64,000 nucleotides of DNA, from the NCBI GenBank assembly GCA_038993745.2, contig CP160629.1, positions 248,001 through 312,000 on the forward strand. Reading direction: 5' to 3'. This document shows, in pieces, positions 58,361 through 64,000 of the stretch; position 1 is the first letter of the stretch, and every line of letters starts with the position of its first letter. The position numbers were made by a program, and so were the translations under genes. The notes beneath the pieces are model-generated. The model saw nothing but the letters and a program-made list of their open reading frames with translations, searched no databases and was not told the DNA's origin. This DNA is from Aliivibrio fischeri. GTDB taxonomy: Bacteria > Pseudomonadota > Gammaproteobacteria > Enterobacterales > Vibrionaceae.

Positions 58361-58371
58361 GGACTGTCACT

Positions 58372-60099
58372 ATGGCATGGGAACAAGGATTCGTTCTGGC
58401 GTTATTAACTCTGATTATTGTGAGTTTATTGGCAAGTAAGTTAAAACCAAGCGTCATATTTGCAGGTTCTGCATTTATTGCTTTTATGGTTGGTATGATT
58501 GATTTACCTAGCTTGGCAAAAAATTTTACTAATTCATCTTTGCTAACGCTAGTGCTGCTTATTTTAAGTTCTTGTGCTTTAGAAAAAACACGCCTTATCA
58601 GTTGGGTTGGTCGTTATATTTCTGAAGGAAGGTTAGGGAGTGTGGTAGGCAAATTAGGTCTATCTACTGCCTTACTTTCTTCTTTTACCAATAATACAGC
58701 GGTTGTTGTTTCACTGATTGGTGCAATCAAACGTAATCAACGACACGCTCCTTCACGATTACTTATTCCCTTATCTTATGCCGCTATCTTAGGTGGAACA
58801 TTAACGTTAATTGGTACTTCAACGAACCTTATCATTAATAGTTTTGTGGAAGATACGGGGTTACCGAGTTTAAGTTTCTTTGCCCCTACAACGATTGGTC
58901 TAGCCGTTCTATTTGGTGGTTTATTGATTTTAATTCCACTGAGTTATTTATTGCCTCAGTACGATGAAAGTCATCAAGATGAATTACCGTATTTTTTAGA
59001 AGCAAGAGTAGAAGGTGGCTCACCACTAGTAGGTAAATCAATCAGTGAAAATAACCTTCGAGCATTGCGTAAGCTGTTTTTAGCTGAAGTGATTCGTAAT
59101 GGAAAAACCATACCATCGGTTGAGCCAGATATGATTTTATTAGCTGGAGATAGGCTGCTGTTTTGCGGAGACATTGAAAGTGTTACGACGTTACAAGAAA
59201 TTAATGGCTTAACCTTATTTGGTCAGCATCATTTAAATGGACAGAACCTACTTGAAGTTGTTGTAAGCCAATCGGCTTCTATTCGTGGAAAAAGCATTAA
59301 GTCAGCTCAATTTAGAGAACGCTTTGATGCGGTAGTGGTTGCTATTCGCCGAGGGCATGAACGACTTGAAGGTGGATTAGGAAAAATTGAATTACAAGCA
59401 GGGGATACATTAATTTTGGTTCCCGGTAAAGACTTTGAACAGAGCAAGCAACAACTAAAACGTGAATTCGTCATTATCAGTGATTTAGATTCAGCCGCAA
59501 AACTGGATGGAGACAAGAGTGCTTTAGTTTTGGTTGGTTTTGCTGCTGTGATTACCGCTGCTTTACTTGATGTGTTTCCTATTATTAAAGGACTCTCTGT
59601 TTATCTACTTGGTATGCTAGCGCTAGGTATTATTAATTTAGGTGAAATTCGTAGACGATTCCCAATTGATATTGTTGTTATTGTTGGTGCTGCGCTTTCT
59701 ATCGCACAGTTAATGTTGTCATCAGGACTATCTGTTCAATTAGGTGAAATGTTTATTGAGCTGTTTAATGGCTGGGGAGTAATGGGGGCATTAATTGCGG
59801 TATACCTTATTACGTTGGTGTTGACTGAACTTATTACCAATAATGCAGCGGCAGCACTGGCTTTTCCTATTGGTTATAGCATGGCATTGGGGTATGGCGT
59901 TGATCCCATGCCTTTTATTATGGCGGTGCTTTTTGGTGCGAGTGCCAGTTTTATTTCCCCTTATGGATATCAAACTAATCTACTCGTTTTTAGTGTGGGC
60001 AATTACACACTGCTCGATTATGTGAAAGTGGGATTACCCATGTCGATTATTTATTCGGTACTGGTATTAGCATTAATCCCTTACTTTTTCCCATTTTAA
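58372..60099 (+). CDS. SLC13/DASS-type sulfate permease with two RCK_C domains
   Basis: 575-residue inner-membrane permease of the ArsB/NhaD-SLC13 superfamily. Two membrane bundles (about 1-195 and 385-575) flank two cytoplasmic TrkA-C (RCK_C) domains (about 205-285, VEGGSPLVGKSI...GDRLLFCG; and 290-370, SIRGKSIKSAQF...GDTLILVPG). SLC13-type motifs FTNNTAVV and GGTLTLIGTSTNLIIN bind anion and sodium in homologues. Its place between cysN and cysC strongly suggests sulfate import. Starts 11 bases after cysN. Confidence 0.88.
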   Translation: MAWEQGFVLALLTLIIVSLLASKLKPSVIFAGSAFIAFMVGMIDLPSLAKNFTNSSLLTLVLLILSSCALEKTRLISWVGRYISEGRLGSVVGKLGLSTALLSSFTNNTAVVVSLIGAIKRNQRHAPSRLLIPLSYAAILGGTLTLIGTSTNLIINSFVEDTGLPSLSFFAPTTIGLAVLFGGLLILIPLSYLLPQYDESHQDELPYFLEARVEGGSPLVGKSISENNLRALRKLFLAEVIRNGKTIPSVEPDMILLAGDRLLFCGDIESVTTLQEINGLTLFGQHHLNGQNLLEVVVSQSASIRGKSIKSAQFRERFDAVVVAIRRGHERLEGGLGKIELQAGDTLILVPGKDFEQSKQQLKREFVIISDLDSAAKLDGDKSALVLVGFAAVITAALLDVFPIIKGLSVYLLGMLALGIINLGEIRRRFPIDIVVIVGAALSIAQLMLSSGLSVQLGEMFIELFNGWGVMGALIAVYLITLVLTELITNNAAAALAFPIGYSMALGYGVDPMPFIMAVLFGASASFISPYGYQTNLLVFSVGNYTLLDYVKVGLPMSIIYSVLVLALIPYFFPF

Positions 60100-60113
60100 T
60101 TCAAGGATGAAAC

Positions 60114-60728
60114 ATGACAGCACAATCAGTAATAAAAGATGAGAATGTCGTTTGGCATCAACATACCGTAACAAAGGAAATTCGTTCCGATCTTAAAAAG
60201 CAAAAACCGGCGGTGCTTTGGTTTACTGGATTATCGGGGGCAGGTAAATCAACCATTGCAGGTGCATTAGAAAGTAAATTGGCAGAGCTTGGGTATCATA
60301 CCTATTTACTTGATGGCGATAATGTCCGTCATGGTTTATGTAAAGATTTGGGCTTTTCAGATCATGATAGGCAAGAAAACATTAGACGTATTGGTGAGCT
60401 TTCAAAGTTGATGGCAGATGCTGGGCTTATTGTATTAAGTGCGTTTATTTCACCTCATAGAGCTGAGCGTCAAATGGTTCGAGAATTACTGCCTGAGGGG
60501 GAGTTTTTAGAAGTCTTTGTGAATACCTCTCTGGATGAGTGTGAAAAAAGAGATCCGAAGGGCTTATATAAAAAAGCACGAGCTGGTGAGATAAAACATT
60601 TCACAGGGATTGATTCTGAATATCAACAACCGGTAAACCCCGAAATTGATTTGCCCGCAGGAACTCAGTCGATAGAAGCATTAGTTGAACAGTGTTTAGA
60701 AGAGCTAAAAGTACGTTCAATTATCTAG
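60114..60728 (+). CDS. cysC: Adenylylsulfate kinase
   Basis: Phosphorylates APS to PAPS. The 204-residue protein has the P-loop [14 protein letters not shown] (about 39-52), [49 protein letters not shown] and the [22 protein letters not shown] lid region. Last gene of the sulfate-activation operon, 14 bases after the permease; its product is the substrate of CysH (48665). Confidence 0.96.
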   Translation: MTAQSVIKDENVVWHQHTVTKEIRSDLKKQKPAVLWFTGLSGAGKSTIAGALESKLAELGYHTYLLDGDNVRHGLCKDLGFSDHDRQENIRRIGELSKLMADAGLIVLSAFISPHRAERQMVRELLPEGEFLEVFVNTSLDECEKRDPKGLYKKARAGEIKHFTGIDSEYQQPVNPEIDLPAGTQSIEALVEQCLEELKVRSII

Positions 60729-60738
60729 AAGAAAAAAT

Positions 60739-60779
60739 AGCCCTAATAGTGATTGTTTTTGGAACTACTAGGGCTTTAA
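60739..60779 (+). terminator. Terminator of the cysDNC operon
   Basis: AGCCCTA-x-TAGT/ACTA-x-TAGGGCT-type stem (60739-60750 with 60764-60775) followed by TTAATTATTTTT; shared between cysC and the convergent TIGR03899 gene. Confidence 0.8.
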
Positions 60780-60812
60780 TTATTTTTGATGCTTATCTAT
60801 TAACTTAGACAA

Positions 60813-61748
60813 CTAAGCCATCGTTGAAATGGATTTTGCAGCAACATCCGTTTCAACCATAAACTTCTGACTTAATAAACTGATGAGGTTATCGTAATAA
60901 TTTTCATTCGGTTTATTGCCTAGCAGTTTACATAGCTCAGCACCAGTAGGACTAAATCGGTAATATACCAATCGAGACCCTTTCTGCATTGGTTTTATTG
61001 CGATGTTCTTCCCTTGATATTGCAAGGGTAAGGCGGGTTCAAACTCAATCTCTCCTGACTCTAGTTCAGTGCTAAGTAGTAAACCTAATTCAATAAGAAG
61101 CAATAAACTTGAATAAGGTAGTTTGTAGTTACCTAAATGAATGAGTTGAGGCCCATCGGTTTTATAGAAATTAAAAAAAGTACCAGCACACTTATAACCC
61201 AATAGGAGTTTTTTACTGTTGTCTTGTCCAAAGCTACATGCGAGTGAAGCTGCTCTTTGAAATGTTTGAGCTTCGCGTTGGGTCATGTCTTTTAGAACTT
61301 TAAGGGCTTTCATTGAAGTGGAACCAGGGCTGATCACTTCTTGTTTGAATATTTGGCTCCACAGTTTTTGCATTGATGAGTCGTGGATATCTTTTGCCAT
61401 TTCAAAGAAACGATGTAGCCAATCAGGATCAGGTTCGCCTGCGGTTTCATCATTGCAATAATCGTGAGCGAGTTTTACGATTTTTTCTAAATTTTGTTGT
61501 TGTTGTTCACGCAATAATTTTTCACGATATAACGCACGTTTGAGTAGTGTTTCTTCTGGTTTTGGAGGCTGAAGATTGGCCGCAAGACCTTGCTGAATTG
61601 CAATTTCTTTTAGTCGTCTAGCGCTGCTAACTACATAATGTTCTTTTTTATGAGTTGGTTGTTCTTTTTTAGTTGTTTCATCTTTAGTGATGATAGTTTG
61701 CTGCGTATTCATGAGTTCGCCTAGCTTCGATTTAACATGATTTCCCAT
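60813..61748 (-). CDS. TIGR03899-family conserved protein
   Basis: Conserved vibrio/shewanella protein of unknown function. I use ATG 61748 (MGNHVKSKLGELMNTQQ), giving 311 residues; ATG 61712 (MNTQQTIITKDE) is an alternative start with AGG upstream. It has a charged coiled region (about 55-115; RRLKEIAIQQGLAANLQPPKPEETLLKRALYREKLLREQQQQNLE), then a DUF2806-like helical part with DPDWLHRFFEMAKDIHDSSMQKLWSQIFKQEVISPGSTSMKALKVLKDM, and a C-terminal mixed domain. No signal peptide. Standalone gene. Confidence 0.8.
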   Translation of the reverse strand: MGNHVKSKLGELMNTQQTIITKDETTKKEQPTHKKEHYVVSSARRLKEIAIQQGLAANLQPPKPEETLLKRALYREKLLREQQQQNLEKIVKLAHDYCNDETAGEPDPDWLHRFFEMAKDIHDSSMQKLWSQIFKQEVISPGSTSMKALKVLKDMTQREAQTFQRAASLACSFGQDNSKKLLLGYKCAGTFFNFYKTDGPQLIHLGNYKLPYSSLLLLIELGLLLSTELESGEIEFEPALPLQYQGKNIAIKPMQKGSRLVYYRFSPTGAELCKLLGNKPNENYYDNLISLLSQKFMVETDVAAKSISTMA

Positions 61749-61891
61749 TATCTTATCGGTTGCTGAAAATAAAAACTTTAATCTCAAAGCGATATTTGCG
61801 AGTTAGTCAAATAAAGTAGCAGGTAATTAGTGGCGAAATGATAAATTTTTGTTAAAATAAATCAGTTGATTAATAACGTTGGAGAGGGGAA

Positions 61892-61984
61892 ATGAAAGAG
61901 TCAAATTTTAAGAAGATTCTATTTAGCGTTACATTGGTTAGTGTTTATGCAGTAACACTGGTTTATTTATCTAATTATATTTAA
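61892..61984 (+). CDS. 30-residue single-pass membrane peptide
   Basis: Short frame ATG 61892 to TAA 61984 preceded by a very good ribosome site (GGAGAGGGG, three bases before ATG including GGGGAA). It encodes a basic start (MKESNFKK) followed by one hydrophobic helix (ILFSVTLVSVYAVTLVYL) and ends SNYI. Small membrane proteins with this plan are common regulators of membrane complexes. A perfect inverted repeat overlaps its 3' end. Not recognised; conservation would decide whether it is real. Confidence 0.55.
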   Translation: MKESNFKKILFSVTLVSVYAVTLVYLSNYI

Positions 61985-62005
61985 CTAAACAAAATAAACC
62001 AGTGT
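61955..62005 (+). other. 14-bp perfect inverted repeat spanning the end of the small ORF
   Basis: ACACTGGTTTATTT (61955-61968) and AAATAAACCAGTGT (61992-62005) pair perfectly across 23 bases that hold the stop codon. It could terminate or stabilise the small transcript, or act as 3' end for the convergent DUF3299 operon. Confidence 0.6.
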
Positions 62006-62019
62006 AAAATATTTGTTAA

Positions 62020-62505
62020 TTACTCATCGTCATATTCTTCTAATCTTACACCTTCAATAAGATAACCGGTTTCAGCAAGTTCACTATCAATGGTTTCTGT
62101 TTTTAACTTACCAACAATATAAATGACATCCCACAACTGCTGTATTGGAGCGCCTTTTTCGAATTTCACGTAAATAATCTGGTTTGGTGGTGGTGGTGGA
62201 ACATGAATACATGCACCAAAGTAAGGCACTAACAGAAATTCTGTGATCATTTTATCGTCGCCCTCTAAAGGGATCACAAAACCGGGTATTTTTACCATAC
62301 TTCCGTTTAATTCTTGTCTAACCGAACCCACTAAAGATTGTTGCATTTGACCACCATTGTGATCAATTTTAGGCATTCCCATTGAATCAAATTGATTTCT
62401 TTCTTGTTCAGGAATCAAATCAATCCAATCAAGTTTTAATACCTCATTACTGAATGCACTAAAAGGCATCAGCATTAATAGGCAGATAATTATTTTCTTT
62501 TTCAT
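62020..62505 (-). CDS. DUF3299 periplasmic protein
   Basis: 161-residue secreted protein of the DUF3299 family. Signal peptide to about residue 19 (MPFSAFSNE). The conserved core is VKIPGFVIPLEGDDKMITEFLLVPYFGACIHVPPPPPNQIIYV, whose Cys-x-His and polyproline pattern suggests metal binding. It follows the FtsX-like permease by 11 bases on the same strand, so it is part of an ABC-permease-DUF3299 operon. Function unknown; in related bacteria such operons are linked to metal or lipoprotein handling, but that is inference. Confidence 0.85.
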   Translation of the reverse strand: MKKKIIICLLMLMPFSAFSNEVLKLDWIDLIPEQERNQFDSMGMPKIDHNGGQMQQSLVGSVRQELNGSMVKIPGFVIPLEGDDKMITEFLLVPYFGACIHVPPPPPNQIIYVKFEKGAPIQQLWDVIYIVGKLKTETIDSELAETGYLIEGVRLEEYDDE

Positions 62506-62516
62506 TAAAAGGGTCC

Positions 62517-63776
62517 TTATAACCTTATTGTCATGCCATCACTTAAAGAGTGTCGGTAAGCTTGTATTGCTGGAATAACGCCAATCACAAAGCCTGAACA
62601 CAAAACAAGACCAAGTAGCTTGAGTTCATAAAGTGTTGGTAGGGTTAACTCAATGGCAATGCCATAATATTGTTGGATTATAGGTTGTAGAATACTGAGA
62701 GATAAGTAAAGCCCCATTAGGCCTACTATGATCCCAAAGCTGGTTATTACAACAGCTTCACTAATCAATAAGATAAAGATATGCTTAGGTTGAGCCCCCA
62801 TTGCACGCAAGATAGCCATTTCTCTACGGCGCTCTTGCAAGCTAGTTAATAGGCTTGTTAGCATTCCCATTAAGCCCGCAGCAACAACAAAAACAGATAC
62901 GGCTAAGAGCGCTTGCTCTGCCACAGACATCATTCCCCATAATTCATGTAATGCGATACCGGGAAGAATGGCACTAAGTGGTTCTTTTGAATATTCATTA
63001 ATGTAGCGTTGTAGAGCAAAGGTTTGAATCTTTGATTTTAATCCAAGCATGAAAGCTGTGATTTCTGCAGGTTCAAATTTTTGTTTTTCTAAGACTTTTG
63101 CATCGGGAGTATTGCCTAAATGCGCACCGCTTTCCCAGCCAACATGAATGGCAGATATTGCTTCTAGTGAAACATGTAAGGTTTTATCTACAGGTGTTCC
63201 TGTTGGTTTTAAAATGCCTACGACAGTAAAAGGTAAATTATCGTGTCTGGTAAAAGACTTATCACTGATCCCGTGCGCAATAACCAATTTATCCCCTAGA
63301 TGATAATTGAGTTTATTAGCAACATCAGCACCTAATACAACATCAAATAATCCATTAAATGGTTTGCCTTCTTTAAATTCAAGAGGCTGTTTTTTTCCAT
63401 ATTGATAAAAACGAAAATAGTCTTGATTCGTTCCCATAACACGGAAACCTTTATGGGAATCACCCAGAGAAATCGGAATGGCCCATTTTACCGCTCTTTG
63501 ATGAATGATTTCTTGATAGCTTTTCCAATCAATATTATTTGTCGCATTACCTATTCTAAAAACAGAATAAAGCAATAGGTTAACTTGACCAGAACGAGCA
63601 CCAACAATCAAATCAGTATTCGAAATCGTGTTCGCAAAACTATTCTTAGCTTCGGTACGAATACGTTCTACGCCAACTAATAGCATTACTGAAATAGCAA
63701 TAGTTGCAACAGTAAGTAATACGGTTGTTTTACGATTAATTAGACTTTTCCAAGCTAATTTTGTAATGCCTATCAT
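62517..63776 (-). CDS. ABC transporter permease, FtsX/MacB type
   Basis: 419-residue permease with the four-helix MacB/FtsX/LolC plan: TM1 near 15-35 (KTTVLLTVATIAISVMLLVGVERI), a large periplasmic MacB_PCD domain (about 40-265), and TM2-TM4 near 283-308, 328-360 and 383-408. LTSLQERRREMAILRAMGAQPKHIFILLI is the conserved coupling segment that docks on the ATPase. Start overlaps the ATPase stop (4 bases). Likely works in tripartite extraction or mechanotransmission rather than import. Confidence 0.88.
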   Translation of the reverse strand: MIGITKLAWKSLINRKTTVLLTVATIAISVMLLVGVERIRTEAKNSFANTISNTDLIVGARSGQVNLLLYSVFRIGNATNNIDWKSYQEIIHQRAVKWAIPISLGDSHKGFRVMGTNQDYFRFYQYGKKQPLEFKEGKPFNGLFDVVLGADVANKLNYHLGDKLVIAHGISDKSFTRHDNLPFTVVGILKPTGTPVDKTLHVSLEAISAIHVGWESGAHLGNTPDAKVLEKQKFEPAEITAFMLGLKSKIQTFALQRYINEYSKEPLSAILPGIALHELWGMMSVAEQALLAVSVFVVAAGLMGMLTSLLTSLQERRREMAILRAMGAQPKHIFILLISEAVVITSFGIIVGLMGLYLSLSILQPIIQQYYGIAIELTLPTLYELKLLGLVLCSGFVIGVIPAIQAYRHSLSDGMTIRL

Positions 63777-64000
63777 GAGATGCCTCCTGCTTTATTCAAT
63801 TCTCTTAAATCAATACTTTGATCGAATAAAGACTCTAAACTTGGGTCATGGCTGACAAAAAGTAAACTCGCGTTACTGTTTCTGCACTCATTCATTAATA
63901 ACTCAATAAAAGCAAAACGAGTTTCGTGATCCAGTGCTGATGTCGGTTCATCGGCAATGATTAATTTAGGCTTTCCAATAAAAGCTCTAGCGGCGGCCAC
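63773..64000 (-). CDS. ABC transporter ATP-binding protein (partial, cut by window end)
   Basis: C-terminal 75 residues of a LolD/MacB-type ATPase. The window edge falls just after the signature motif; what is visible is VAAARAFIGKPKLIIADEPTSALD (end of signature, Walker B with Glu, D-loop) and the H-loop LLFVSHDPSLESLFD. The N-terminus with Walker A lies beyond 64000. Its stop overlaps the permease start, so the operon order is ATPase-permease-DUF3299. Confidence 0.9.
   Translation of the reverse strand: MAAARAFIGKPKLIIADEPTSALDHETRFAFIELLMNECRNSNASLLFVSHDPSLESLFDQSIDLRELNKAGGIS

Overview
The window looks like a piece of the main chromosome of a Vibrionaceae bacterium, most probably Aliivibrio (the fischeri/logei/wodanis/salmonicida group). 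The inference rests on low GC content, Vibrio-type gene order (obgE, yjjPB, folA, apaH, rsmA-pdxA-surA-lptD, djlA, leuABCD, dnaB-alr, pgi, cheX, zur/dusA, cysJIH, cysDN-SLC13-cysC) and protein families typical of vibrios (TIGR04219 barrel, OapA-like protein, TIGR03899 protein). Species assignment is inference only.

Layout. 1-30,325 is housekeeping chromosome: ObgE, the YjjPB exporter, FolA, ApaH, the surA-pdxA-rsmA operon with lptD upstream, DjlA, a DUF547 protein, the leucine operon with a leader peptide and attenuator too short for ordinary ORF calling, a TetR-MFP-RND efflux operon with twin operator palindromes, a DUF481 outer-membrane protein carrying an internal duplication, DnaB, Alr, an Omp85-like barrel, Pgi, CheX and Zur. 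42,846-64,000 continues the chromosome: dusA, cysJIH, FklB, OapA-like, transporter, ElaA, Crp-like regulator, CpdB, the sulfate activation operon cysD-cysN-transporter-cysC, a TIGR03899 protein, a 30-residue membrane peptide, DUF3299 and an ABC exporter cut by the window end.

Between them lies a 12.47 kb integrated element (about 30,356-42,822) inserted in the 5' end of dusA and flanked by a 44-bp imperfect direct repeat containing 23 identical bases. It carries a LexA-type repressor, a PrtN-family activator, a row of small early genes, a P2 gpA-type HUH replication protein (split by a frameshift), three Ogr/Delta zinc-finger proteins, a Septu-like ATPase + HNH pair, a GC-rich patch resembling the P2 cos end, one lone P2 gpN-type major capsid protein, a pore-forming-toxin-like gene with an overlapping membrane immunity-like gene, and a tyrosine integrase. 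Terminase, portal, scaffold, tail and lysis genes are absent. The order follows P2 (repressor, activator, A, accessory locus, cos, N). The best reading is a P2-family phage satellite (P4/capsid-carrying-satellite style), or else a prophage deleted down to this set, carrying both an anti-phage and an anti-bacterial module. A perfect LexA-box match between integrase and dusA suggests that the SOS response touches excision and dusA expression.

A second global feature is sequence quality: eight otherwise intact chromosomal genes (yjjP, apaH, surA, the RND pump, zur, the DUF2780 gene, cysD, cysN) each contain one missing base, mostly in short homopolymers. This pattern fits sequencing error better than gene decay, and reconstructed gene limits are given. 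A third is a recurring 3'-end arrangement: heptanucleotide tandem arrays lying exactly between a stop codon and a near-identical terminator hairpin downstream of leuD and cheX.
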